A stretch of 64,000 bases of DNA from Bordetella sp. H567 (GCF_001704295.1 NZ_CP012334.1:652084-716083); one strand, 5' to 3'; counted from the first letter of the stretch, positions 1 through 12,333 are shown. Numbers and translations are program-made. The notes: generated by a model not told the origin, from the sequence alone.

Positions 1-270
1 GATCATGCCCAGCGACGCGACCCACATCAGCAGCAGGTAGACCAGTGCGGTCAGCCACGCCGCGATCAGCGTGGCCCAGTCCACCGCACCGCGGGCGGGA
101 AGGATGCGCCGCAAGGGGTTGACCAGCCAATTGGTGGCTTGATAGATGAAGCGCGCGACGGGGTTGAAGGGATGCATGCGCACGGCGTGCATCCATGCGC
201 GCGCGATGAGCGCGGCGCCGAATAGCGTGAAAAGCGTATCAAGCAAGAAACGGGAGATATCGCCGAACAT
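1..270 (-). CDS. YggT family membrane protein (C-terminus cut by window edge)
   Basis: The gene begins with ATG at 270 and runs off the left edge after 90 codons. The visible protein has an N-terminal hydrophobic helix, then the YggT-family hallmark NPLRRILPARGAVDW near residues 56-70, and a second hydrophobic segment that reaches the edge. The family usually has two such hydrophobic repeats, so roughly half is missing. YggT proteins are inner-membrane proteins of poorly defined function, sometimes linked to osmotic stress or to cell-division gene neighbourhoods. The hallmark makes the family call fairly secure. Confidence 0.8.
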   Translation of the reverse strand, partial: MFGDISRFLLDTLFTLFGAALIARAWMHAVRMHPFNPVARFIYQATNWLVNPLRRILPARGAVDWATLIAAWLTALVYLLLMWVASLGMI

Positions 271-390
271 GGCCGCCTGCTTTGTTGGATAGAAGTATGA
301 AAGGGGTCTTACGGCAGGCCAATTGTCGCACGATGTCATGGCCCGCGTCGTCGGCGCCACCGTAGTCAGGCGCAAGCACTCGCGCCATGC

Positions 391-420
391 AAAAAAGCCA
401 CCTGGCTTGGCCAGGTGGCT
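391..420 (-). terminator. Intrinsic terminator of the histone gene
   Basis: A perfect 10-bp stem (AGCCACCTGG, 5-nt loop, CCAGGTGGCT) is followed on the minus strand by a run of six T. It lies 29 bp past the stop of the H1-like histone gene. Confidence 0.85.
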
Positions 421-448
421 TTCGTACTACAGTGCTGCGGTATCGAGC

Positions 449-967
449 TTACGACGGACGGCTGCCGGTCGGGAACGGCCACGACGCGGCTGGGTTCAGC
501 GCGGTCTTCGCACCCGGGGCGGCAGCGGTCGAAGGCGGCGTGGCCGGCTTCTTGGCGGCAGCCTTCTTTGCAGCAGGCTTTTTGGCAGCAGGCTTTTTCG
601 CAGCAGCCTTTTTCGCAGACGCCTTTTTGGCGGCCGCTTTCTTGGCGGGCGCTTTCTTGGCAGCCTTCTTGGCGACCTTCTTGGTCGCTACCTTCTTGGT
701 CGCGGCTTTCTTGGCCGCGGCTTTCTTGGCCGGGGCCTTTTTGGCGGCGACTTTCTTGACCGCCTTCTTCGCTACTTTCTTGGCCGGCGCCTTCTTGACG
801 GCCTTCTTCGCTACCTTCTTGGCCGCGACTTTCTTGACGACCTTCTTGGCGGCGACCTTCTTGACGGCGGTCTTCTTCACCGCCTTCTTGGCGGGGGTCT
901 TCTTCACAGCTTTTTTGGCTGCGGCTTTCTTAACCGCCTTCTTGGCGGCCTTCTTGGCAGTTGCCAT
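449..967 (-). CDS. Histone H1-like DNA-binding protein (BpH1 type)
   Basis: The 172-residue protein is almost entirely lysine, alanine and proline, built from short repeats such as AAKKA, VKKV and APAKKA. It ends in a non-basic tail with NPAASWPFPTGSRP, typical of the Bordetella histone BpH1. Such proteins resemble the C-terminal tail of eukaryotic H1 and bind DNA to condense or organise the nucleoid. Repeat number varies between strains through recombination. There is no folded globular domain. The gene stands alone, with its own terminator downstream and about 265 bp of non-coding DNA upstream. Exact repeat copy number could be affected by assembly errors in such a sequence. Confidence 0.9.
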   Translation of the reverse strand: MATAKKAAKKAVKKAAAKKAVKKTPAKKAVKKTAVKKVAAKKVVKKVAAKKVAKKAVKKAPAKKVAKKAVKKVAAKKAPAKKAAAKKAATKKVATKKVAKKAAKKAPAKKAAAKKASAKKAAAKKPAAKKPAAKKAAAKKPATPPSTAAAPGAKTALNPAASWPFPTGSRPS

Positions 968-1117
968 GGCATTGCTCCTTAGGTTCAGGGGTCCCAGAAC
1001 TTAAACCCGTGCACCGCCCCGCCTTCCGGCGGGACGATGCCCGGGCTATTCATCGGCGCATACCACTGTCCCGTACAGGCGACAGCTACATCGATGTGCG
1101 CTAATGAATGCGGCACT

Positions 1118-1167
1118 GCCATTTGATATGGCCCCCGCTCCTCATGGCGCGAGCCATTTCAAATGGC
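1118..1167. repeat. Two related palindromes between the histone gene and nrdB
   Basis: GCCATTTGATATGGC (1118-1132) and GCCATTTCAAATGGC (1153-1167) are inverted repeats with nearly the same sequence, starting 35 bp apart. They sit in the 265-bp space downstream of nrdB and upstream of the histone gene (both minus strand). There is no T-run, so they are not obvious terminators. Protein-binding sites or an mRNA 3' structure are both possible. Confidence 0.4.
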
Positions 1168-1232
1168 GCCGACAGGCGACGCGGCCCACCGCGTCACCTA
1201 TCGCTACGTTGCTTCCGACACCCTGGACCGGA

Positions 1233-2411
1233 TTACTCCCAGCTCAGCGTGCCTCCGGTTTGGTATTCGATGACTCGAGTTTCGAAAAAGTTTCGTTCTT
1301 TCTTCAGGTCGATCATTTCCGCCATCCACGGGAAAGGATTTTCTTCCTGTGGGAACAGCGCTTCGATACCGATCTGCTGGCAACGGCGGTTGGCGATGAA
1401 GCGCAGATACGACTTGAACATCGGCGCATTCAGGCCCAGCACGCCGCGCGGCATGGTGTCCTCGGCGTAGGCGTACTCCAGTTCGACGGCCTTCAGGAAA
1501 AGAGCACGGATTTCTTCGCGGAACTCGGGCGTCCAGAGGTGCGGATTCTCGAGCTTGATGGTGTTGATCAGGTCGATGCCGAAATTGCAGTGCATGGATT
1601 CATCGCGCAGGATGTACATGTACTGTTCGGCAGCGCCGGTCATCTTGTTCTGGCGACCCAGCGCCAGGATCTGCGTGAACCCGACATAGAAGAACAGGCC
1701 TTCCATCAGGCAGGCGAAGACGATCAGGGACTTCAGCAGTGTCTGGTCGGCTTCCGGCGTGCCGGTGTGGAAGTTCGGGTCCGCGATCGCCTCGATGAAC
1801 GGGATCAGGAATTCGTCCTTGGCGCGGATGGACGGAACCTCGTTATAAGCATTGAAGATTTCCGATTCGTCCAGGTCCAGGCTTTCGACGATGTATTGAT
1901 AAGCATGGGTGTGGATGGCTTCCTCGAATGCCTGGCGCAGCAGGAACTGGCGGCATTCGGGGGCCGTAATGTGCCGGTAGGTGCCCAGCACGATGTTGTT
2001 GGCGGCCAGGGAGTCGGCCGTCACGAAGAAGCCCAGGTTGCGCTTGACGATGCGGCGCTCGTCCTCGGTCAGGCCCGTGGGATTCTTCCACAGCGCGATA
2101 TCGCGCGACATATTGATTTCCTGCGGCATCCAGTGGTTGGCGCAGGTGGCCAGGTATTTTTCCCAGGCCCATTTGTATTTGAACGGGACCAGCTGATTGA
2201 CGTCGGTCTGGCCGTTGATGATGCGTTTATCGGCAACCTTGACGCGTTGCGCGGTAGCCCCGGGCTGTGCGGCGGCTTGCGCCGGCACGGCCGCGGGCAG
2301 GGCGGCGTCGTCGAAGGCACCCGTCGACGCGCGCGCGGGCATGCCGGCCGCCGGCTTGGCGGCGGCTTGGCCCGGTTGCAGTGCGACGTTATCGTCTTCC
2401 CAATTGATCAT
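1233..2411 (-). CDS. nrdB: Ribonucleoside-diphosphate reductase class Ia, beta subunit
   Basis: NrdB is the radical-generating small subunit of ribonucleotide reductase; together with NrdA it makes deoxynucleotides for DNA synthesis. The 392-residue protein has the di-iron/tyrosyl-radical signature [11 protein letters not shown], which holds the iron ligands E and H and the radical tyrosine, and a second ligand set around residues 285-325 ([12 protein letters not shown] and MHCNFG regions). About 60 residues rich in alanine and proline extend the N-terminus beyond the core fold. It starts 24 bp after nrdA and is expected to be cotranscribed with it. A GGAGA ribosome-binding site precedes the ATG. 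Confidence 0.96.
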   Translation of the reverse strand: MINWEDDNVALQPGQAAAKPAAGMPARASTGAFDDAALPAAVPAQAAAQPGATAQRVKVADKRIINGQTDVNQLVPFKYKWAWEKYLATCANHWMPQEINMSRDIALWKNPTGLTEDERRIVKRNLGFFVTADSLAANNIVLGTYRHITAPECRQFLLRQAFEEAIHTHAYQYIVESLDLDESEIFNAYNEVPSIRAKDEFLIPFIEAIADPNFHTGTPEADQTLLKSLIVFACLMEGLFFYVGFTQILALGRQNKMTGAAEQYMYILRDESMHCNFGIDLINTIKLENPHLWTPEFREEIRALFLKAVELEYAYAEDTMPRGVLGLNAPMFKSYLRFIANRRCQQIGIEALFPQEENPFPWMAEMIDLKKERNFFETRVIEYQTGGTLSWE

Positions 2412-2435
2412 GTGAAATTCTCCGGAAGCGGTCGA

Positions 2436-5366
<2,931 letters not shown>

Positions 5367-5490
5367 GGAAGCTCCTGTGCGTAGTAAGAGCGCGAGCGAC
5401 GTCGCGCCTGGATGTTCGATTATTGCGGGGAAGGGCGGGCGGTTACCAAAGGACGCAGTTAGGCCGGAAACGCATCCAGCCCTGTCCTGA

Positions 5491-5506
5491 CCACAAGATG
5501 TTGTGT
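5491..5506 (-). promoter_or_regulatory. NrdR box 1 (proximal)
   Basis: CCACAAGATGTTGTGT matches the NrdR consensus acaCwAtATaTwGtgt at 13 of 16 positions. It lies just downstream of the predicted nrdA start of transcription, where a bound repressor would block elongation or initiation. Confidence 0.75.
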
Positions 5507-5521
5507 CTCACCCCGATCCCA

Positions 5522-5537
5522 GGCCAAATTCTAGTGG
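5522..5537 (-). promoter_or_regulatory. NrdR box 2 (overlapping the -10)
   Basis: The 16-mer centred at 5529.5 keeps the core C-A-A and the T-A-G-T-G half of the NrdR consensus (9-10 of 16 matches). Its centre is exactly 31 bp from that of box 1, the spacing of three helical turns that is usual for paired NrdR boxes. It covers the -10 element. Confidence 0.65.
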
Positions 5538-5556
5538 TGTTGGGGGATGGCTACAA
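5528..5556 (-). promoter_or_regulatory. nrdAB promoter (sigma-70 type)
   Basis: On the minus strand, TTGTAG (-35, 5551-5556) and TAGAAT (-10, 5528-5533) are separated by exactly 17 bp. Transcription would start near 5520, about 155 nt before nrdA. NrdR box 2 overlaps the -10. Confidence 0.65.
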
Positions 5557-5687
5557 GCACGATCGGTAACGCGATACTTCTATAAGTTGTTACGAATTAT
5601 ATCGGTGCGGCGTTATCTAGTCCGACGGCGAAGTGCCCGCTTCGGCACCCCGCATTGTCGCATGGGCGGCGTGCGAGGACTTCCCGC

Positions 5688-6653
5688 CTACTGAGGTGCA
5701 ATGCCCGCGGTGGCGATCCACTGCTTCCAGCGGCCCGCGTCATCGCGCACGAAAGTCTCGAAGTGCGCCACGTCCATGCGCCTGGGCTGCAGTCCCAGGC
5801 GGCTGAGCTTGCCGTTGACGTCGGGGTCCTCGACCGCCTGCCCCAGGTAGCGGTTCATCGCCTGGACGATGGGCTCCGGCGTGCCGGCCGGTGCGGACAA
5901 TCCCAGCCAGCCCAGCACGACGAAGCCCGGGTAGTAGGACGACATGGTCGGTACGTCCGGCCAGGCCGGGTTGGCCGCTTCGCCGGTGACGGCGATGGGC
6001 CGCAGGCCTTTGCCGTCGATCTGGCCCATCGCCGTGAGGTAGTCGACGAAGGCAAAATCGATCTGCCCGCCACGCAGGTCGGTAATGATCTGGGTGACGT
6101 TCTTGTACGCGGCGCCATCGATCTGCAGCGCGGCGCGCGCCTTCAGCAGCGCGGACGGGACTTGGGACGAGGAGCTGTAGTAGCCGTAGAACACCTTGCC
6201 GGGATGCTGTTTCGCGTAGGCCACCAGCTGCGGCATGCTCTGGAAGGGACTGGCCGGCGAGACCACCGCGACCGATCCGAAGGTGCCCAGCATGCCGACC
6301 TGCCGGAAGTCCTTCAGCGGGTCGTACGGCAAGGACTTATACAGATAGGGATTGGCGGCCTGCGTGGAGTTGGTGGACAGCAGGAAAGTGTAGCCATCCG
6401 CCGGCGCCGACTTGACCGAATTGGTCCCCACGATGCCACCGGCGCCGGGCCGGTCTTCCACCACCACGCTCTGCCCGGTCTTGCCGCCCAGGTATTGCGC
6501 GAAGGTGCGGGCGGTCAGGTCTGCGGCACCGCCGGCGGCGGACGGCACGATGATGGTCACGGTACGTTCCGGCCACTCCGCCGCGTTCGACGGCGCCGCC
6601 AGCCACGCGCCGCAGATCGCCAGCCATGCCAACAGCTTTTCATGCTTCTTCAC
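5688..6653 (-). CDS. Bug-family tripartite tricarboxylate transporter substrate-binding protein
   Basis: This 321-residue periplasmic binding protein has a signal peptide (about 25 residues, ending APSNAAEWP) and the Bug core starting WPERTVTIIVPSAAGGAADLTAR, with the conserved binding-loop region PGAGGIVGTNSVKSAPADGYTFL. Bug proteins capture small carboxylates and related ligands, and are hugely expanded in Bordetella and relatives. No transporter membrane genes (TctA/TctB) lie next to it, so it is an orphan and its ligand cannot be predicted. The start is GTG, supported by an AAGGGGA ribosome-binding site seven bases upstream. An AT-rich palindromic tract at 6790-6806 may be part of its promoter. 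Confidence 0.9.
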   Translation of the reverse strand: MKKHEKLLAWLAICGAWLAAPSNAAEWPERTVTIIVPSAAGGAADLTARTFAQYLGGKTGQSVVVEDRPGAGGIVGTNSVKSAPADGYTFLLSTNSTQAANPYLYKSLPYDPLKDFRQVGMLGTFGSVAVVSPASPFQSMPQLVAYAKQHPGKVFYGYYSSSSQVPSALLKARAALQIDGAAYKNVTQIITDLRGGQIDFAFVDYLTAMGQIDGKGLRPIAVTGEAANPAWPDVPTMSSYYPGFVVLGWLGLSAPAGTPEPIVQAMNRYLGQAVEDPDVNGKLSRLGLQPRRMDVAHFETFVRDDAGRWKQWIATAGIAPQ

Positions 6654-6879
6654 GGTAGTCCCCTTGTCGATGGCGGGAGGGCGTGTGTGGAAGTGTGCCG
6701 CCCATTCCCGGTTGTCTCCCTACGGACCGCGTGGCGGACCGCTCCGCGCTTGCCTGGCGTGCTTGCCTTTATGCCATGCGAGTGCGCTTCACTCTATATA
6801 TATAGTGGGCCACGTGGATGGCCGCCAGTACTGGGCCCGGGGGGCGGCCGCGCGGGCGCGACGGCGCAGCCCCTGCGCA

Positions 6880-7710
6880 TCAGGCGGGGAACAGGCGTTC
6901 GTACCAGCTGCGTATCGTCTCCGCGCTTTCCTGCCAGCCGTGCGCATACATCATGCAGTGGGGCATGTCCGGCAGCAGGCGGTATTCGAAGCCGTAGAGA
7001 TCGGCGACGGCCTGGTCCTGTCCCGGGGGATGCCGCGCGGCGTCGTCCTCGCCCGCTTCCAGGCACAGGCCTGGCGCGTCGATGGCGTGCGCCGGGATAT
7101 CCAGTCGCAACAGGTAGCGGTCGTTCATGGCCTGTGCGCTCTCCGGGCACAGGCGCGCGGCGACCCTGGCGATGTCTCGCTCGCTCATCGCGCCGGTAAA
7201 GCGCCGGCGTACGTCATCCATGCCGGGAGGGGGGCGGCTCGTCCTGATGGGGACCGGCGCAAGGGCCTGGGCGCCCGGTACATTGGCCGGCGGAGAGGGC
7301 GCCATCAGTATGATGCCCGCGGCTTCACGCTGGGTGGCGGCGAACAGCGCGGGCAAGGCGCCCATGCTGTGCCCCGCCACGACCACCGGTCCATCGATCG
7401 CGTCCATGGCTTGCACCACGCACCGGCCGAAGTCGTGGACGCCATGGGCGTGGAAATCCGGTGCCTGCGCCAGCCCGCCGTGACCAGGCAGATCCAGGGC
7501 GGCGCAGCCCAGGCCCAGCGCGGCGAAGTATTCCAGGTAGCCGGCATAGCACCATGCGCCATGGAAGGCACCGTGCACGAAGAGCAGCGTGGGCCTGCCC
7601 GCGCGGGCGCGCGCGCCGATGACCAGGCGGCCTTCGCCTGCCGGCACGCACGGCAGGCGCTCGATGAGGGTGAAGTCCGGAAGGGAAGAGGGCAGCGCGG
7701 CGGCGTCCAT
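6880..7710 (-). CDS. Alpha/beta hydrolase fold protein
   Basis: The 276-residue protein shows the oxyanion-hole motif HGAFHGAW (about residue 46) and the nucleophile elbow GHSMG, followed near the C-terminus by PHCMMYAHGW, which contains the likely catalytic histidine. The family includes esterases and other small-molecule hydrolases; the substrate here is unknown. I chose the ATG at 7710; an upstream GTG at 7758 would add 16 residues with no homologous look. Neither start has a strong ribosome-binding site. It is divergent from the lipoprotein gene that follows. Confidence 0.8.
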   Translation of the reverse strand: MDAAALPSSLPDFTLIERLPCVPAGEGRLVIGARARAGRPTLLFVHGAFHGAWCYAGYLEYFAALGLGCAALDLPGHGGLAQAPDFHAHGVHDFGRCVVQAMDAIDGPVVVAGHSMGALPALFAATQREAAGIILMAPSPPANVPGAQALAPVPIRTSRPPPGMDDVRRRFTGAMSERDIARVAARLCPESAQAMNDRYLLRLDIPAHAIDAPGLCLEAGEDDAARHPPGQDQAVADLYGFEYRLLPDMPHCMMYAHGWQESAETIRSWYERLFPA

Positions 7711-7891
7711 GCATCGAATGATAGGGCTTTCGCTACAGCAGTGTTGCGCGTTACGCACAAACCATGCGCCGTGCGTGCCGATGTCCCGCTTGGGCGTTGC
7801 GTGTTGCCGCCGCGATATTCAGAATCGATATGTCGCACCGATGCGCTTTTTTCCGCGCCATGCGGACATCTCGGTGGTCTGTGAGGATTTC

Positions 7892-8395
7892 ATGAGCAGT
7901 GCATTTTCGCGTTTCGCCGGCGTTGCCTGCGCCGCGTTCATTCTGGCCGGTTGCGCGACCCGAAAAGAAGCGCCCCACCCGGTCTCCCAGCCAGCCCCAC
8001 CCCCCAAACCCGTCGCCTGCGCGGCCAGTCCCGGCGCCGATGCGCTGGCGGGAACCTGGTATTCGGTGTCGACGCCGCGCGGCATGGGGGGCATGCAGCA
8101 GACCCTGCTGGTGCTCGCGCCGGACGGAAAAATGCGGTATCAGACCCAGCTCAAGATACGCAACAAGTCGCGGCCGGGGCTGGACGAAACGGGCTGCTGG
8201 ACCTTCGCCAACGGCGTGTACACCATGCAGACCACCGAATCCAACGGCGATCCCGTCGACCCGTCGGACCCGATCTACACCAACCGCTACCGCGTCGAGA
8301 CCGTGGACCGCAGCACGCTGGTGCTGCGCGACCAGAAGCCCGGCGGCGAAGTGCTGAAGGCGCGCAGGATGCCCCAGGGGTATGTCCTGCGCTGA
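7892..8395 (+). CDS. Putative lipoprotein, unknown function
   Basis: The 167-residue product starts at ATG 7892, preceded by GTGAGGA. It has a lipoprotein signal peptide with lipobox LAGC (cysteine at residue 21), so it should be acylated and membrane-anchored. The mature part begins with a proline-rich linker and then a compact domain (GTWYSVSTPRGMGGMQQTLLVL...) with alternating polar and hydrophobic stretches that suggest a beta-rich lipocalin-like fold. I do not recognise a specific family. It lies convergent with gltX, with a 10-bp gap. Confidence 0.75.
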   Translation: MSSAFSRFAGVACAAFILAGCATRKEAPHPVSQPAPPPKPVACAASPGADALAGTWYSVSTPRGMGGMQQTLLVLAPDGKMRYQTQLKIRNKSRPGLDETGCWTFANGVYTMQTTESNGDPVDPSDPIYTNRYRVETVDRSTLVLRDQKPGGEVLKARRMPQGYVLR

Positions 8396-8405
8396 TGCCG
8401 CGGGC

Positions 8406-9818
8406 CTAGGCCAAGGCGCGTTCCAGCCGCTGCAGTACTTTCTCCTTGCCCAGCAGGGCCAGTACGGCGTCGATGGCCGGCGTCTGCGTCTGGCCGGTGA
8501 CGGCCACGCGCAGGGGGATGGCCAGCTGCGGCATCTTTATGCCACGCGCGGCCAGCACGCGCTTGATCGCGGCGGATAAGGCTTCCTTGGACCATTCCGC
8601 GCCGCCGGCTTCGTCGGCGAAGGCACGCAGGGCTTCGCGCGCCGGCTCGGTAAGGTGCTGGGCCGCCAGTTCCGCCGGCGCGCCGTTGAACGGGCCACAG
8701 AACAGCATGGCGCCCTCGGCCAACTGCTCCAGCGTTTCGGCGCGGTCTTTCAGCAGGGCCATGACGGCAGGCAGGTCCGCCGCGGCAGGATCGCCGCCGC
8801 GCCGGGAAATGCGCGGCGCGACGCGTGTAGCCAGTTCGGCATCGGGCATCTGCCGAAGATAGTGGGCGTTGACCCAGTTCAGTTTCTTCGGGTCCCACTG
8901 GGATGCCGATTTCGACAAATGCCGGGTATCGAACCATTCGACCAGCTGCTCGCGGTTGAAGAGCTCGTCGTCGCCGTGGCTCCACCCCAGTCGGGCCAGG
9001 TAGTTGATCATGGCTTCCGGCAGATAACCGTCCTTGTCGTACTCCATGACGCTGACCGCGCCATGGCGCTTGGACAGTTTTTCGCCATCCGGGCCGAGGA
9101 TCATGGGAACGTGGCCGTATTCGGGCAATTGCGCGCCGAGCGCGCGCAGGATGTTGATCTGTCGGGGGGTATTGTTGACGTGGTCGTCGCCCCGCAGCAC
9201 GTGCGTGATGCGCATGTCCCAGTCATCCACCACCACGCAGAAGTTGTACGTGGGCGTGCCGTCCGGGCGCGCGATGATCAGGTCGTCCAGTTCGCCGTTG
9301 TCGAAGCTGATCGGCCCCTTCACCATATCGTTCCAGCTGGTGGCGCCCGTCTGCGGGTTCTTGAAGCGCACCACGGGCTGGCAGCCCGGGGGAACGGGCG
9401 GCAGGGTCTTGCCGGGCTCCGGCCGCCATGTGCCGTCGTAGCGCGGCTTCAGGCCCTGGGCGCGCGCGCGTTCGCGCATCGCTTCCACTTCCTCGGGCGT
9501 GCAGTAGCAGTGGTAGGCCGTTCCCGCGGCCAGCATCTGCGCAACGACCTCGCGGTAGCGGTCCATGCGGCGCATCTGGTAGAAGGGGCCTTCATCGGGC
9601 TGCATGCCCAGCCATTCCATGCTGTCCAGGATGGCCTGCACCGCTTCGGGCGTCGACCGTTCCACATCGGTGTCCTCGATGCGCAGGATGAACACGCCGC
9701 CGTGGTGGCGGGCGTATGCCCAGGAAAAAAGCGCCGTGCGCGCGCCGCCCAGATGCAGGTAGCCGGTGGGCGAGGGAGCGAAACGGGTGCGGACGCGGGA
9801 ATTGGAAGTTTGAGTCAT
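8406..9818 (-). CDS. gltX: Glutamyl-tRNA synthetase
   Basis: GltX charges tRNA-Glu with glutamate in the cytoplasm. The 470-residue protein has the class I signature as HLGG (residues 22-25) in [19 protein letters not shown], and KLSKR as the KMSKS-like ATP-binding loop near residue 245. Length and motif order fit the bacterial discriminating enzyme. The C-terminal anticodon-binding region is complete. It is divergently arranged from the acetyltransferase gene across a gap of about 58 bp. Confidence 0.97.
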   Translation of the reverse strand: MTQTSNSRVRTRFAPSPTGYLHLGGARTALFSWAYARHHGGVFILRIEDTDVERSTPEAVQAILDSMEWLGMQPDEGPFYQMRRMDRYREVVAQMLAAGTAYHCYCTPEEVEAMRERARAQGLKPRYDGTWRPEPGKTLPPVPPGCQPVVRFKNPQTGATSWNDMVKGPISFDNGELDDLIIARPDGTPTYNFCVVVDDWDMRITHVLRGDDHVNNTPRQINILRALGAQLPEYGHVPMILGPDGEKLSKRHGAVSVMEYDKDGYLPEAMINYLARLGWSHGDDELFNREQLVEWFDTRHLSKSASQWDPKKLNWVNAHYLRQMPDAELATRVAPRISRRGGDPAAADLPAVMALLKDRAETLEQLAEGAMLFCGPFNGAPAELAAQHLTEPAREALRAFADEAGGAEWSKEALSAAIKRVLAARGIKMPQLAIPLRVAVTGQTQTPAIDAVLALLGKEKVLQRLERALA

Positions 9819-9876
9819 TGGGGAGCCGGGCGGTTATATTGCGCGATGGCGGCATTTTAGAATAGGGAGGGAGTCC

Positions 9877-12333
9877 ATGCTTCGACACGCACTGGCTTCT
9901 CTGTTCGACCCGCGTTCTTTGCTCATCATCGCGGACCGGCTTTTGCCCGGCGCCGCGATGCTGCCCGCCGCCCTGCGCGCGCGCACCACCTGCATCGAGT
10001 GTGATCCCGGCGCGGCGCCCGATATCCCCGACACCTTCACCGGCCTGGACGCCGGCGAACGCCTGGACCTGGCACTGGTGTGCGTCGCGCCGTCGGTCTT
10101 CGCCGAAACCTTGCGCCGCCTGGCGCCGCGCGCGCCTCGCGCGCTGATCGTCCTGCCGCACGAGCAGCCGGACCCTTATCCGCGCGGCACTGTGGCGTTG
10201 TGCCAAGCCTGGGCCCAGGAAAACCGCTGCAAGCTGCTGGGGCCGCGGGCTTTCGGCGTCCAGCGCCCGCATGCCAGCCTGAATTTCAGCCAGCATCCGA
10301 CGCTGGCGCGTCCCGGGCGTGTCGCGTTGGTGGCCCAGTCGCGTTCCATCATCGCCGCCGTCATGGATTGGGCGGAGGATGTGCACTTCGGTTTTTCCAC
10401 CGCAATCGCGCTGGGCGATGAGGCCATCGTGGGCCTTGGCCCGGTGCTCGACTACCTGGCCACCGACCCCCGCACCGACAGCATCGCGCTCTATCTCGAG
10501 GACGTCGGGCCGGCGCGCCCCTTCATCAGCGCACTGCGCGCCGCCGCCAGCGCCAAGCCGGTGGTGGTGCTGAAGGCGGGGCGGGGCGACGAAGACGACG
10601 ACGTTTTCGATGCGGTGCTGCGCCGGGCCGGCGCGGTGCGGGTGCGCTATTTCGTTCAGCTGTTTTCGGCGCTGAAAGTGCTGGGCTATGCCCGGCGGCC
10701 ACGCGGCCGCCGGGTGGCCTTGTTTTCCAACGGCAGCGGACCGCCGCAGCTGGCCCTGGACCTGATCGGGCCGGATGCCGCGGTGGCCCGCGCCGAGCTG
10801 TCGCAGGCCACGGTGCGCGCGCTTGAGGCGCTGCTGGAGCCCGGATCGGCCGCCGGCAATCCCGTCATCACCCATGCGCCGCTGACGCCCGATACGGCAC
10901 AGGCCGTCCTGGACGTCCTGATCGACGATACGGGCGTGGACGGCGTGCTCGTCCTGCTGGCGCCGGATGCCTTGGCCGACCTGCGTGCGGTGGCCGAACG
11001 GCTGGCGCAGATCGCGCCGCGGGCGCGCAAGCCCATCGTGTCGTGCTTCATGGGCGATGCCGGCATGCGGCCGCTGCGCCGCATGCTGGACGACGCGGGC
11101 ACCTCCGCCTTCCGCACGCCGGAATCGGCCGCCGACGCGTTCGGCGTCCTGTCCACCCACTACTACAACCAGCAGCTGCTGTTGCAGTCGCAGCCGCCGC
11201 TGCCCCAGGGACCGATGCCGACACCGGGGGTTGCGCAGGCCATCGTCGACGCGGCCCGGCGCGACGGACGGCACGCGCTGACGCCCGCGGAGGCGCGCGA
11301 TCTGCTGTCGGCCTGCCTGGTGCCTATCCATGACGCCATGCCCAGCGGCGCGTTCGAGCCCTTGTCGCGCCCCATGGCCATACGCGTGCACCGCGATGCG
11401 CGTTTCGGTCCGGTGATCCGCTTTGCCGCCGGCGGTCCCGATGCGGTGCTGGGCAGCGCGGATCGCGGCATGGACTTGCCGCCCCTCAACCGTTTCCTCG
11501 CGCAGCAGCTGATCGAACGCAGCCGGCTGTGGCGCAAGGTGCTGGCGCATCGCCTGAGCATCGCCGCGTTCGAAACGCTGCAGCAGGCGCTGGTGCGCGT
11601 GTCCGAATTGATCACCGACGTGCCGGACATCGAGGCGCTGGACATCGACCCTTTGTACGCCGGCGAGGCACGGCTGTACGCGCGCTCCATGCGAGTGACG
11701 CTGACGGCGCAGGCCGCCGCCCAGTGCCCGCGCCTGGGCGGGTATCCCCACATGGCCATCCATCCCTATCCGGGGCGGCTGGTGCAGGTGCGCCACTTCG
11801 AGGACGGCACGCCCTGGGTGGTGCGGCCCATCCGCCCGGAGGACGCGGAATCGCTGCAGGCCTTCATCCGCCAGCTGTCCGAACGATCGCGCTATATGCG
11901 TTTCGTGTCCATGATGCGCGAACTGACGCCACGTATGCTCGCGCGGTATACGCAGGTGGACTACGATCGCGAACTGGCTCTGGTCGCCACCACCGAGCTG
12001 CCCAATCCCGCCCATCGGGGCCATCGCCACGATGCGGTGATCGGCCTGGCGCACTACCTGCGCAATCCCGACGGCCGCGGCGCGGAATACGCGCTGGTCG
12101 TGGCCGACGCGTGGCAGGGCTGCGGCTTGGGACGCCAGTTGATGACGCTGCTGATCGATGCCGCTCGTGAACAGGGCCTGGAATACATCGAAGGCCTGGT
12201 GCTGGCGGAGAACCGGCCCATGCTGCGGCTGATGACCAGCCTGGGCCTGAAGAACGATCCCGATCGGGACGATCCTTCCATGCGCCGGGTGTGGCTGGAC
12301 CTGGGACGGCCCGACGCCGGCCGCCCTACTTGA
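9877..12333 (+). CDS. PatZ/Pat-like protein lysine acetyltransferase (acyl-CoA-ligase-like domain plus GNAT)
   Basis: The 818-residue protein has the layout of PatZ (YfiQ). A long N-terminal NDP-forming acyl-CoA-synthetase-like region runs from the CoA-binding fold at SLFDPRSLLII through an ATP-grasp-like part (about 480-600). A C-terminal GNAT domain (about 630-810) has the acetyl-CoA loop QGCGLG. Relatives acetylate lysines on acetyl-CoA synthetase and other metabolic enzymes. The catalytic histidine of true succinyl-CoA-synthetase-like enzymes was not identified, as expected for a regulatory domain. ATG is preceded by a GGGAGGGAG site. The 3' end overlaps the convergent esterase gene by 8 bp. 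Confidence 0.85.
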   Translation: MLRHALASLFDPRSLLIIADRLLPGAAMLPAALRARTTCIECDPGAAPDIPDTFTGLDAGERLDLALVCVAPSVFAETLRRLAPRAPRALIVLPHEQPDPYPRGTVALCQAWAQENRCKLLGPRAFGVQRPHASLNFSQHPTLARPGRVALVAQSRSIIAAVMDWAEDVHFGFSTAIALGDEAIVGLGPVLDYLATDPRTDSIALYLEDVGPARPFISALRAAASAKPVVVLKAGRGDEDDDVFDAVLRRAGAVRVRYFVQLFSALKVLGYARRPRGRRVALFSNGSGPPQLALDLIGPDAAVARAELSQATVRALEALLEPGSAAGNPVITHAPLTPDTAQAVLDVLIDDTGVDGVLVLLAPDALADLRAVAERLAQIAPRARKPIVSCFMGDAGMRPLRRMLDDAGTSAFRTPESAADAFGVLSTHYYNQQLLLQSQPPLPQGPMPTPGVAQAIVDAARRDGRHALTPAEARDLLSACLVPIHDAMPSGAFEPLSRPMAIRVHRDARFGPVIRFAAGGPDAVLGSADRGMDLPPLNRFLAQQLIERSRLWRKVLAHRLSIAAFETLQQALVRVSELITDVPDIEALDIDPLYAGEARLYARSMRVTLTAQAAAQCPRLGGYPHMAIHPYPGRLVQVRHFEDGTPWVVRPIRPEDAESLQAFIRQLSERSRYMRFVSMMRELTPRMLARYTQVDYDRELALVATTELPNPAHRGHRHDAVIGLAHYLRNPDGRGAEYALVVADAWQGCGLGRQLMTLLIDAAREQGLEYIEGLVLAENRPMLRLMTSLGLKNDPDRDDPSMRRVWLDLGRPDAGRPT

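Larger units (their letters stand above)
5367..5687. other. Intergenic region carrying the nrdAB promoter
   Basis: This 321-bp stretch between nrdA and the Bug gene contains no convincing gene. Its left half holds the nrdA promoter and the NrdR boxes. Nothing was recognised between about 5560 and 5687, apart from an AT-rich patch near 5578-5605 that may help promoter activity. Confidence 0.7.

Noticed and set aside
6780..6812. NrdR-like AT palindrome (CACTCTATATATATAGTG)
   Set aside because: It looks like an NrdR box but the two half-sites are 2 bp too far apart and no reductase gene is adjacent.
9592..12054. 820-codon frame opposite the PatZ-like gene
   Set aside because: Same cause: antisense GC-rich frame with histidine/arginine/glutamine bias.
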